Source: Hepsetus odoe (taxonomy: Eukaryota; Chordata; Actinopteri; Characiformes; Hepsetidae). Taken from it: DNA of 64,000 bases. The translations under genes and the position numbers were made by a program. Shown in pieces: positions 46,901 through 53,654 of the stretch. The notes below the pieces were generated by a model that searched no databases, had not been told where the DNA came from, and worked only from the letters and a program-made list of their open reading frames with translations. The stretch covers positions 10,468,152 through 10,532,151 of the forward strand of contig CM029383.1 in assembly GCA_017165825.1 (NCBI GenBank). Reading direction: 5' to 3'. The stretch's first letter is position 1. Every line of letters begins with the position of its first letter.

Positions 46901-48318
46901 TTAGTTTTTTTTAATTGTTTCTGATCTTCAGAAAAATTTTGTGTAATACAAATGGCAACAATCTCGTTTTCAAACGATCTTGTGATTTTTTTTAAGGACA
47001 AAACTCACCTACTCCTGTGTCACATATAAAAATGTAATTCGCTTTTAGCATAAAACTTTAGTAGCAACTGTTGTAGACAAACATCTTCTGGTAACAGGAG
47101 CTCAGTCCTTGACCTGAAATTGACCTGAAGTCCTGAAATTTGAGCCCACTCTTCTCAACAAAATTGTTTATACTACTTTGGCTGTTTTTGCCCTTTTTTG
47201 GGTGCTGCCATGGTATTCAGGTTCTCATGCTATTGGTTGTTGTCTTGTTACAATCAGCTATGAGCATCAGATCATAAACAGATGACCAGACATTCTCCTT
47301 TAGTTCTTTCTGGTGGAGAGCTAAATTCATCTGTCCTTCTATTGTGAAAAGTCACCCAGGCTATAAAGCAACAAAGTGCCTCCACACCAATACACTTTAC
47401 CAAAAGTTCCACTCTATAAAAATGATCTCAAAAGTCATAATATGCTCTTTGTTTAGACATTTTAAGGAAATTCACTTGCTGGAAAGTGATGTCAATGCAT
47501 AACAGGGCTGGTAGCAATCAGTCCTGGGTATAGTTTATTTAATTTACCTCTTTACTAATTAAATTTGGTTTATTGGTTGATTGAGTGGAGTGACAATGGA
47601 GGCTGTTATTTTGTCCCCACAAAATCCCCACTAAATCTCAAATAATTTCAGACTATGTGTTGTGTTTACACAGGTTGTCTTTTGCATAATATCACTTTAC
47701 TGAAACAATTTAGTGTTCTAAATAAATAAAAATAGCAAATCAGAAAGGTGCATTGGTTTACAATATATGGTACTCAAATAGCTCACTAGTTATTGCAGAA
47801 GATATTTTAATGTATCAATTTTTTTATAATTTTTTATGGTGATTTTATGAACAAGCATTTAACATACTTTACTTGGACAAATTGGATAAACACTGGTAAA
47901 ATAGCAGGAACAACTTTTTTGTTTTCTGACTATCACTTGTTAAATTACAGAGTCACGAAAGAGTCAAAAAAAAATTATTTTATCTATTTTTAACCTTTTG
48001 TTGGGTTTGAAGTTGAGGTGAGCTATACTTCCCAAGTTTAATTTTAAGAAGCCAAAAACCCAATGCTGGCTCTCCATATTTAAAGTGAACTCAGCTATGT
48101 GAATGAAAGCAAATTAAATTAAATATTTATTTCTAATTTACAGACACTATTTGGTGCACTCCATGCCCCAGCTCTCTCGCTCTTTTTTTTTTTTTTTTTT
48201 TTTTGAGGCAAGCAAAATTTTATGTGCACAAATAATCAAGCTGATATCTGATCTTACCTGTTTGAGCTTGCAGAACCAGCACAAAGAGTAGGACAGAAGT
48301 CAGAAGTTTTTGTTGCAT
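24551..48318 (-). CDS. adgrg2: Adhesion G protein-coupled receptor G2-like, copy A
   Basis: Adhesion GPCR of the ADGRG2 (GPR64) type, a self-cleaving plasma-membrane receptor. Exons in order: 48258-48318 signal peptide; 46690-46719, 46552-46604, 42752-42781 and 42638-42660 short N-terminal pieces; 40113-40221, 39857-39918, 39485-39520, 38751-38765 and 38477-38512 Ser/Thr stalk; 38252-38351, 37707-37947, 34275-34418, 33842-33967 and 33669-33711 GAIN region; 33302-33405 GPS (CSCSHLTNFGVLL); 31888-32012 TM1; 30644-30915 TM2-TM4; 30398-30494 ECL2; 29570-29844 TM5-TM7; 24802-24903 and 24551-24672 tail. From 40113 to the TAG stop the phases join perfectly (670 codons with stop). Phase between 42638 and 40113 does not fit, so one small exon is missing or one call is wrong. 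It lacks the Ser/Asn-rich ADGRG2 tail of copy B. Gene symbol is by family; orthology is not proven. Confidence 0.88.
24802..24903 (-). CDS. adgrg2: Copy A exon, end of TM7 and start of tail
   Basis: 102 nt, phase 1 in and out, acceptor ccactcag. Encodes FFIFVFHCAAKEDIRRQWMI, then DICVKKDLLSKKP. Matches copy B 53016-53117 up to RRQW, after which the two tails diverge. Preceded by a 4.7-kb intron filled with LTR elements. Confidence 0.9.
25571..25786 (-). repeat. 3' LTR of the short LTR element
   Basis: 216 bases. Bounded by TG...CA on the minus strand and by the polypurine tract. Its U3 part begins with telomere-like TTAGGG units absent from the other LTR. Confidence 0.8.
25755..25784. repeat. 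Interstitial telomeric repeat, five CCCTAA units
   Basis: Five perfect CCCTAA units, equal to TTAGGG on the minus strand, lying inside the U3 region of the 3' LTR. Confidence 0.97.
26040..26235. repeat. Tandem minisatellite inside the LTR element
   Basis: About four units of 42-48 bases with the shared core agacgcaga-tcagaagccc. One minus-strand frame reads as Ser/Ala/Glu-rich repeats (SESAS, SDSAS, SESAS), possibly a remnant gag-like or filler segment. No known domain. Confidence 0.7.
26641..26879 (-). repeat. 5' LTR of the short LTR element
   Basis: 239 bases, minus strand TGTCATGGTAGG ... AACATTACA, with AATAAA in the middle. Shares most of its length with 25571-25754 but not the telomere-like block. 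I see no convincing tRNA primer site just inside it. Confidence 0.8.
27358..28490 (+). mobile_element. Degraded LTR-like element with a Pro/Val/Ser-rich interior
   Basis: Related segments at about 27360-27490 and 28370-28490 (both contain tttgcagcact, agtctaaagg/agtttaaagg and gtgagtatcagttgctgta). The right one is preceded by tgttaagttttctgac just after a purine tract (aaagatgggggc), as at the start of a 3' LTR. The interior (27600-28130) is a C/T-rich open frame of short Ser-Pro-Val-like repeats. LTR limits are uncertain. Confidence 0.45.
29172..29213. repeat. (GATA)n microsatellite
   Basis: About ten GATA units in a copy A intron. Confidence 0.97.
29362..29391. repeat. (AT)n microsatellite
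   Basis: About 30 bases of alternating AT after an A-run, in a copy A intron. Confidence 0.95.
29570..29844 (-). CDS. adgrg2: Copy A exon with TM5, TM6 and TM7
   Basis: 275 nt, phase 2 in, 1 out. CWWKNITAFRIVVGIYFCIT (ECL2 Cys and TM5), FIVVMFLLHRIKRKNPHSVP (ICL3), VTSLAVLLGLTWVFGLFSAQ (TM6), LVFTYLSIIFNSLQG (TM7). The TM6 motif GLTWVFG is the family consensus. A start is possible within the preceding intron but the splice model is preferred. Confidence 0.93.
30398..30494 (-). CDS. adgrg2: Copy A exon with TM4 and ECL2, GC donor
   Basis: 97 nt, phase 1 in, 2 out. Encodes GIPLVVLLISVAIDKNVYGL, then TTVTLDDKSIEY. The frame fits the next exon only if the exon ends at ACTT|gcaagt. Copy B has ACTT|gtaagc at the same place, so copy A uses a GC donor. 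Confidence 0.85.
30644..30915 (-). CDS. adgrg2: Copy A exon with TM2, TM3 and start of TM4
   Basis: 272 nt, phase 2 in, 1 out. KILIQLCLALLLLNLLFILD (TM2), GLCIPTAFFLNYFLLASFTW (TM3 with the Cys that pairs with ECL2), MALESVHIYL, and IKLAFAGWG (TM4). Exactly as long as copy B 55585-55856. Confidence 0.95.
31888..32012 (-). CDS. adgrg2: Copy A exon with TM1
   Basis: 125 nt, phase 0 in, 2 out. DFSDQPTKSDKQFIILNTLT, then TM1 (YIGCCISSVFLTVTLVTYLW). Same length as copy B 57887-58011. Confidence 0.9.
33302..33405 (-). CDS. adgrg2: Copy A GPS exon and tethered agonist start
   Basis: 104 nt, phase 1 in, 0 out. Encodes GSGGWKSEGCVIQNRTVNET, then VCSCSHLTNFGVLL. HL|T is the canonical self-cleavage triad; the new N-terminus TNFGVLL starts the tethered agonist. 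Copy B reads TSFGVLL. Confidence 0.93.
33669..33711 (-). CDS. adgrg2: Copy A exon, GAIN/GPS start (FWDF block)
   Basis: 43 nt, phase 0 in, 1 out; donor AAATA|gtgagg. Encodes EHNVSCVFWDFDLN. C-VFWDF is the conserved first GPS cysteine and tryptophan block of adhesion GPCRs. Confidence 0.9.
33842..33967 (-). CDS. adgrg2: Copy A GAIN exon
   Basis: 126 nt, phase 0. Encodes DISIGSKKKLNTGVLASSVA, then NLSIFNLSENVTITLRNNES. Matches copy B 60479-60607 (GVLxSSVANxSI ... NxTITL), a beta-strand pair of the GAIN subdomain B. Confidence 0.88.
34275..34418 (-). CDS. adgrg2: Copy A GAIN exon
   Basis: 144 nt, phase 0 in and out. Encodes IDGGPTDGSISQGSIILPAS, then LMSNLSPQEQQQADRIQFCF and FKTPSVFK. The GSIxLPxSL and RxQF blocks match copy B exon 60814-60978. 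Confidence 0.85.
35472..35702 (+). repeat. tRNA-derived SINE, plus orientation
   Basis: Head ggggcagcagtggcccagtg, then ataatcagaaggtcac and a tail cactgctccctaggtgctgc ... tgacaaaaacgtcactttca. In a copy A intron. Confidence 0.8.
35760..36800 (+). pseudogene. LINE fragment: endonuclease and linker to reverse transcriptase
   Basis: Plus-strand frames show a broken AP-endonuclease region (LCVYINTQ at about 36058; GPFYLRRQF at 36150; AEVYGAISELQNSHSDALFL and DFIHANPKAVLPNFHQ at 36300-36420) and then a linker (TTTEVRRSLLRVNPHEATGP, SLSTTITPGCFKTTTMIPML, 36600-36775). This order fits the large non-LTR family common in fish. Several frameshifts and an internal deletion. Confidence 0.75.
37080..37670 (-). 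pseudogene. RTE-type LINE reverse transcriptase fragment
   Basis: Minus strand near 37260-37130 reads GLHQGSVLSQLLFAMVMVRL, then a catalytic LADDIAIISESR block. Its far end (37565-37620) shares sequence with 61205-61245 of the other RTE-type piece. Frames are broken. Confidence 0.75.
37707..37947 (-). CDS. adgrg2: Copy A GAIN exon with a 13-glutamine run
   Basis: 241 nt, phase 2 in, 0 out. Encodes SLTKPIASGDA, 13 Gln, LQYNKILKTFDKMLQVVEMK, then a part that aligns with copy B 62224-62380 (A: DSPTVAVGIKKVNGTNFQKT; B: LSPSVALAVKRVDGTSFQQT). The Gln run (CAA/CAG, 37879-37917) has no counterpart in copy B. Confidence 0.85.
38252..38351 (-). CDS. adgrg2: Copy A exon, first part of the GAIN domain
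   Basis: 100 nt, phase 1 in, 2 out. Encodes GLQAQLANLTSNVTSAEAVN, then IVQKLSDLTLSAG, an amphipathic helix pattern as at the start of GAIN subdomain A. Copy B equivalent is 62706-62931, which is longer. Confidence 0.75.
38477..38512 (-). CDS. adgrg2: Copy A stalk mini-exon (36 nt)
   Basis: Acceptor gaacacacag, donor CATCAG|gtatca, phase 1 in and out. Encodes ESSTPNVTFQAS with an NVT sequon. Same length and phase as the 39485 exon. Confidence 0.5.
38751..38765 (-). CDS. adgrg2: Copy A stalk mini-exon (15 nt), tentative
   Basis: Acceptor aacggcag, donor CATCAG|gtaagg, phase 1 in and out, encoding VSTAS. It is a diverged repeat of the 39485 exon; the acceptor is weak. Confidence 0.3.
39485..39520 (-). 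CDS. adgrg2: Copy A stalk mini-exon (36 nt)
   Basis: Acceptor ccatcaacag, donor CTACAG|gtactg, phase 1 in and out. Encodes AVSIAICTSTTT. Part of a local tandem duplication (38330-39560). Confidence 0.5.
39857..39918 (-). CDS. adgrg2: Copy A stalk exon, Thr/Ser-rich
   Basis: 62 nt, phase 2 in, 1 out. Encodes SLKATNFLTIPTSTTTWSAS after a leading Cys. Equivalent of the much longer Thr-rich exon 63247-63557 in copy B. Confidence 0.7.
40113..40221 (-). CDS. adgrg2: Copy A exon, start of the shared extracellular region
   Basis: 109 nt, phase 1 in, 2 out; acceptor gggtttcag, donor AACTG|gttagt. Encodes VIFKNNTTGLILLSFNLTDC, then NSFTILNLDNTTVCN. It matches copy B exon 63687-63810 in phase, donor sequence and position, and carries several N-glycosylation sequons and a cysteine pair. 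Confidence 0.8.
40344..41902 (-). mobile_element. Tc1-like transposon with TA target duplication, interrupted
   Basis: Terminal inverted repeats cagttgaggccaaaattatt and its complement at 41882-41902, flanked by TA at 40342-40343 and 41903-41904. The minus strand encodes a Tc1 transposase in two blocks: 41289-41498 (N-terminal, MPKTKEISLELRKKKIVEAH) and 40628-41143 (catalytic, with QQDNDPKHTSK and SPDLSPIENLWWVLK). A foreign segment separates them. Confidence 0.92.
41093..41286 (-). mobile_element. Solo-LTR-like insert inside the Tc1
   Basis: Minus strand runs from TGTGATGTATTATAG to CAGAATATTACA, that is TG...CA, with AATAAA (in TACAATAAAGGAAC). About 190 bases, no coding. No matching flanking duplication was seen, so a deletion may have gone with it. 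Confidence 0.55.
42638..42660 (-). CDS. adgrg2: Copy A mini-exon (23 nt), tentative
   Basis: Acceptor ttttcctacag, donor GAACC|gtaagt. In phase 0 it encodes NTTLLCE and two further bases. The exit phase (2) does not match the next exon (needs 1), so either another exon lies between or this one is not used as drawn. Confidence 0.4.
42752..42781 (-). CDS. adgrg2: Copy A mini-exon (30 nt)
   Basis: Acceptor cattttcag, donor GCTGTG|gtaagt. Phase 0 in and out. Encodes QQCLNLSSAV with an NLS sequon. Lies just outside a Tc1 element that starts at 42836. Confidence 0.5.
42836..44332 (+). mobile_element. Tc1-like transposon, degraded
   Basis: Left end (cactgtgtgcacaatgaggc) pairs with the reverse complement of the right end (cactgtgtgcatgattatta). 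Interior has the ggtcaacaccctatatcaag block and a plus-strand transposase ending at 43785-44009 (DLNPVENLWALLKQEIYREG). Upstream blocks (43380-43760) are frameshifted. Confidence 0.85.
45108..45368 (-). repeat. tRNA-derived SINE, minus orientation
   Basis: Tail gaaagtgacaacccttgtca at the left, ggggtacctcagggcaacct, gggaatcgaacccaca (box B in reverse) and actaggccaccgctgcc at the right. Confidence 0.82.
46552..46604 (-). CDS. adgrg2: Copy A mini-exon (53 nt)
   Basis: Acceptor tttgatacag, donor CAGAG|gtgagt. Phase 1 in, phase 0 out. Encodes GQLHVHFRNNTDSFTRSE, including an N-glycosylation sequon NNT. Confidence 0.65.
46690..46719 (-). CDS. adgrg2: Copy A mini-exon (30 nt)
   Basis: Acceptor gtgtttcag, donor AAAG|gtaaaa. 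Phase 1 in, phase 1 out. With the pending base it encodes EDGCTPECSK, two cysteines that fit a mature N-terminus. Confidence 0.6.
48182..48204. repeat. Poly-T run
   Basis: About 22 T in a row in copy A's first intron, 50 bases from exon 1. Confidence 0.95.
48258..48318 (-). CDS. adgrg2: Copy A exon 1: start codon and signal peptide
   Basis: ATG at 48318-48316, then MQQKLLTSVLLFVLVLQAQT, a typical signal peptide with a hydrophobic leucine/valine core and small residues before the likely cut. Donor AACAG|gtaaga; leaves in phase 1. Start chosen because it is the only ATG in front of the hydrophobic stretch. Confidence 0.8.
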
Positions 48319-49948
48319 GATGCACCATCCACTGCTCACCACCCTTCCACAAAAAAGCAATCACTAGTAAACAGTGTTAACATAATGTTTTAACTGAAGT
48401 TAAACATTACTCACATCTTGCACCTTTAGAAGCTGTAATACAATAATGCATAGTGCAGTAACTGTATTACAACATCAGATACCAGTATAAGCAAGTTCCT
48501 GTTCAAAGGGGCCACACATATATGCAAGTTATATGTAAATACCCAAAAATGGAAATGATGTGATAATCTTTTAGGTGACATTTTACAGAGCCATAGGCAT
48601 GGGCATTAAGTTCTTTTAATAAAAGATTGAATCGCTTTACTATGTGTCCTACTGTAAAATGATCTCTTAAAGAAAATGTTTGAAAAATGTTTATTTTTTT
48701 GTTTTATTTGTTTTTTCCCTTTTGTGAGTGTACACATTTTTAATTTTATGTAAGATGTATACCCATTTAATGTAGCCATGATGTTCTAGACATTTTGTTT
48801 ATCTCTTCATTAATCAAGTTAAGCAAGAATGATTCCCTGTGCTATTGCTTTTTGTTGATTATAACATAGAATTTTAACTTCATAATAGCCAAGTCTCTAT
48901 TTTTTTCTTTCATTTGAATGAAATATCCATGCTATACATTCTGTAGGACTTTCATTATTAATAAAAAATTGCTTAATGCTTAATTAAATAAACTTTTACA
49001 TCCCTTACTTTGAAAGCTAAGTATGTCACCATCTGGAGACATTTGACTTTATTTATTTATTTGTAATAATTATTAATTTTGTCTGGAAAAAGTGATTGGA
49101 GAAACTGGTAGATTCAGTTAGAGTAGGTGCAGATTATATGTGAGCAAATGTCAAATTGCCTTTCCCTACCTTTCTTACTTAAAATATGAATTTCCGTAAC
49201 CTATAATGAACAGAAAAAGAGGGCACCTTTGTGCTGAGCATGCAAAAACCAGCCACAGAATTTGAATCACAGCAGTCAATGAGCTTTAAAAAAAAGTGTT
49301 CTTAAACAACTTTAAGTAATGAATATTATGTCTTTGTTGTTGCATGAACTTAACTCTGAAGTATTAAATGCTTTAAACTAGCACTTTAACAAAGATAATT
49401 TTTAAAAAGAAATTAGCTGTATTTTGCATATTATTTACCCATTGGATGTCTATATGCTTTCAAATACAAAAGTTTAAGCCTCCAGCTCAAAATATATTTT
49501 TGAACATAAAACAGAACATGTTTCAGGGAAAAAGTTAGCTCACCATCCCTCTACCAGTCCTTTAGTTTTCATATTCAAAAGTTTTGATAACAGTAGTGTT
49601 GTTTTATCTTAATCCTGGAACACAAATGTATTGGAAACCAACCTAAAACAACTGGAACGTTGATTAGCCTAAATGTGCTAAGACCAACCAAAACTGACCA
49701 AGGACTGTCAGAGTGAGACTGCTACCGTATAAGGCTCTGTAGGCAAGAATTAAATAACCAATTAGAGAAAAGTATTCCATGAAAAATATTACATCTTAAT
49801 AAATGGCAACCCTGTAGGAAACAACTTAATGCATATGAATATTTGAACACCTTTCAGGATATTTTTCATATACTTGCATTTTTTGTTGGTAGATATTTAA
49901 ACATTACTTGCTCTGAGCTTACATATTATCTGCCCTCATCTTTAACAT

Positions 49949-49997
<49 letters not shown>

Positions 49998-50670
49998 TAT
50001 ATTATTTCTTTTAAAAGGCTACAGTGGGCTGTTACTACTGCAGATAGAAAAAAATTGTGCGCTAAATAAAATGTTGGAAGAATATCAAGATTTTCCTACA
50101 CACACTGATTCAACTGTTTGGGCAAGAAATCAGCAATCCCTCAGTTTCCCGTCTCAGGCTATTATTTAGACATGGTATATGGTTAAAATATCCACAGAGT
50201 TGAACGTTGTTTTCTCTTGCTTGCAAGACTACATGAGAAGATTTTAGAACCCTTTAGAATTTTCTTATATTTCTGCATAAATATGACCAAGTAGAGAGGG
50301 TAGATATGGAGAAAAGAGACAAAAATATTATACTTTGTAATTTATTTATTAATTAAATTATACCACGTAACATATGAATGGCAAAAGTATGTGGGCCTCT
50401 ACGATTAGCAGTTAATTTGAAGCTTAAATTAGAGTCAGGCACATTCAAGAACATCACTGCCTACCATTTTCCTAAACAAATCAATGGCAATGCTTTAACT
50501 CATTTGTTTAATCTAGTAATATTAATCGTCATTTATGAATTTTTTAAAATGTACAAAAATGTTAACAAACTTTTAACCACCACAGTGTGTGGTCATCTTA
50601 CTACACTGGTAGTTTAGGCCTCTCTTTTACAATAATAACTGTTCAGGGATAATTGCCAGTATTGTGTTTG
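48319..50670. promoter_or_regulatory. Spacer upstream of copy A, probable promoter region
   Basis: No coding match and no identifiable repeats except (AT)n at 49953-49992. The copy A promoter and 5' UTR should lie here because exon 1 starts at 48318. I see no strong CpG island or clear TATA box, so the start of transcription is unplaced. Confidence 0.35.
49953..49992. repeat. (AT)n microsatellite
   Basis: About 40 bases of alternating AT in the spacer between the two receptors. Confidence 0.95.
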
Positions 50671-50679
50671 CAAAATACG

Positions 50680-51330
50680 CATACATGCCACTTTATTAGG
50701 TACAACTTGATCGTATGGGGTGGATCCCTTTTGCTTTTCAGAATTGCTATAGTTGACACAGATTCAACAAGATGCTAGAAATATTCCTTGGGGATTTTGA
50801 TCCATATTGAAAGCATCATGCAGTTGCAACAGATCTATCAGCTGCACATCCATAATGCAAATCCCCTATCTCACCACATTCCAAAGGTTCTCTATTGGGT
50901 TGAGGTCTAGTGACTGTGGAGACCATCTGAGTACACTTAACTCTTTGTCATTTGCAAGAAACCTGGTCAAGATAAACTGAGCTTTGTGACATGGCATGTT
51001 ATTAGCTGGAAGTAGCCAACAATGGTCACAGTGTGGTCGTAAAGAGATGGAAATAATCAGCAGCAAATTCAGGTAAATTGTGGCATTTTAAAAATGCTGA
51101 GTTGACACCAAGGGGCACAAAGTGTACCCATAAAATATCCCCATGACTTTACATCCCCAGAGGCAGCATCCTGAACCATTGATACAAGGCAGAATGGATG
51201 CTATTATGTTGTTGATGCCAATTTCTGACCAACTTTGCAAACTGTAGCCTTACCTGCCTTTTCTTATTTGACAGGAGTGGCACCTGGTAGGCCTCCTGCT
51301 GCTGTAGCTCATCTACTTCAAAGTTCAATG
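50680..51330 (-). mobile_element. Degenerate Tc1-like fragment
   Basis: Starts atgccactttattaggtaca, an end seen in Tc1-type elements of fish. Minus-strand frame 50866-51066 contains RWSPQSLDLNPIENLWNVVR, the third catalytic block. The other end is not recognisable. Confidence 0.7.
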
Positions 51331-51381
51331 TAGTGCCAAGTGAGTGAATATTGTGTATTGGGTGTATATTGGGTGTATAAA

Positions 51382-51640
51382 GGGGCAGCGTTGGCCTAGT
51401 GGTTTAGGGAGTTTGCCACAGGATCAGAAGATTGTGGGTTTAAACCCCTTACCAGTAGGTTGCCCTGAGGCACCCCTGAGCAAGGTACCGTCCTCATCAA
51501 TGCTCCCCGAGCGCTTTCATAGTTGCCCCCTGCTGCACGGTGTGTGTTTGTGCATGGGTTAAATGCAAAAGTCCAATTTTGTTGCAGTTCACTGTGTGCT
51601 GTGCTGTGTGTTCTCACAATGACAATAGTCACGTTTATAT
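51382..51640 (+). repeat. tRNA-derived SINE, plus orientation
   Basis: Head ggggcagcgttggcctagtg, box B-like gggtttaaaccccttacc, ggttgccctgaggcacccct and a tail cacaatgacaatagtcacgt. Confidence 0.85.
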
Positions 51641-51965
51641 ATATTGTATATTGCTTACTGAACACTTCATTTTGATCTGGTATGAAATGAAGAGCACTCA
51701 ACTATGTTGAGATCATGAATGAGCATTCCACACTTGTTTGAAATGGTTGAAAAGATATAAAAATAACAAATTCATTAATTACATACTTAATTAGCCAGAG
51801 CTAATAATTCATTGAGAGTGCATTAATCAGCCCTTTTATGCTTTGTAGAATATAAAATATGTAAGGTTTAAGGGTGTTATGTTTATATTTATTCTTTCGA
51901 ATATACAAAACTGAGTTACCTTATAAATGGCTTTTGTACATTATATACAACATATAAACGATAGA

Positions 51966-52217
51966 TCATCCATCCATCCATTTTCTGCCACTTGTCCCAA
52001 ACGGGTCGCGGGGGAGTGCTGGTGTCCAACCCAGCGCACACAGGGCGAGGACAGGGGACGCACCCTGGACAGGTCGCCAGCCCATCGCAGGGAGGAGCGA
52101 GACGGGGACGGCACCTTGCTCAAGGGTACCTCAGGGCAACCTACTGGGAAGGGGTTCGAACCCCCGATCCTCCGACCACGTGGCCAACGCCCTAACCACT
52201 AGGCCACCACTGCCCCA
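51966..52217 (-). repeat. tRNA-derived SINE, minus orientation, well preserved
   Basis: From ccatccatccattttctgcc through gggaaggggttcgaaccccc (box B in reverse) to ccactaggccaccactgccc. Lies just after the copy B stop, probably inside or next to its 3' UTR. Fewer differences from the family than other copies. Confidence 0.85.
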
Positions 52218-52265
52218 TGACAGATCATGTACATAATAAATGAAGTTCAGTTTTTGGATGTCTGG

Positions 52266-52369
52266 TCAGTAGGATCTTTGGGCCCGGTACTGGTGATTGA
52301 CTTCATTCTGAACTACATCAGAGCTGTTCCCCTCCTGTGCTGTAATTGTTGTGTCATCAAATGGACTGC
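52266..52369 (-). CDS. adgrg2: Copy B last exon
   Basis: 104 nt ending in TGA (52268-52266). Acceptor gctttcatag. SSPFDDTTITAQEGNSSDVV, then QNEVNHQYRAQRSY and stop. Absent from copy A. Confidence 0.88.
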
Positions 52370-53621
52370 CTATGAAAGCAGAGAGATTTTCAAAAAAATC
52401 TGATGACATGGAAAATATTGTGCTTTATCACTGTAAAACATAATGGCAAAGAAAAAAAGAAAAAATGGGAAAAATGAAAACTATATATCCTGCTGTATGT
52501 GTAATGATAAGATTCTTAATCCTTGTTTTTATTTATTAGTCTAGAATAAACAGTAACTAAATGAAATTGGCAGAGGTACAATCTATAAGTAATTATGTAC
52601 AGCAGGAATAGGTAATTGTGTTACACAGACAGTAACAGATAAACATGGGCAGTGACAGCCCAAAGGAGACAACAAGGCATGTTGTAGCTGCTACTCACTG
52701 ATCCCCAGTGATCCATCTGATCCCAATCCTGAGCTGTTGCTGTGCAGGAAGGTTGTGGAGGTGGATGAGTTATTTGAATTGGATGATTTCACGGATGATG
52801 AGCTGATCTTATTTACAGAGGACTTTTTTGTCTTCTGAGTGGCAGTGTGACTCCAATCTGTTGCACAAAAAGATGAATAACCTAAAAACACTGTCTGAAT
52901 CACACTGATGTAAACCACATTATGTAAAGTAGTGAATAAATATAACAACTCATGTATAGAAATTTCATTGCAGTAACAAACATAAAATATTAGATCATTA
53001 AAAAAGTAGACAGACCAGAATTCTCTGCCAGCCTGAGTTTTCCACAGCACAGGTATATCCTCCACTGTCTTCTAACATTTTCTTTCACAGCACAGTGGAA
53101 CACAAAGATAAAAAACCCTGTGGGAGACAAAGGGGTTTCTGAAGGTATAGATTCCAGTCTTGCAGCCAATGTAAAGATTTAAAGAATGTGTAAATAAAAA
53201 AGGTAATGTGTCATGTTTTCTAGTGATGATGTGGGCTGTCACATGTATTAATAGTTAATGACTCATGGCTCAAGTTTCTAAGTTGGATGCAGCGAAATTG
53301 TGATAAAGTGAAATTAGCAGATGATTAAAATATTTAAACTGCATCAAAAATATTTTTGCATATAAGTAAAATGCTGATCAAAACTGAGATAGGAATACTC
53401 GATTAACTAACAGATTCATGAGCGTACTCCTATTTTTCTTCTTGATTCAGTGAACACAATGGCAGGTAAATGTCAAATATTTGCATGCTGGGCACTCTGA
53501 AAGCCAACGTCCATGATACCATCACTGTACAAATGCCTATGCTTTCTAAAATAGAATGTTCTTTATTTGATCCACATTCTGCTAAATGGTACAGTAAAAT
53601 ATTATATATTATTATAAAAAG

Positions 53622-53654
<33 letters not shown>

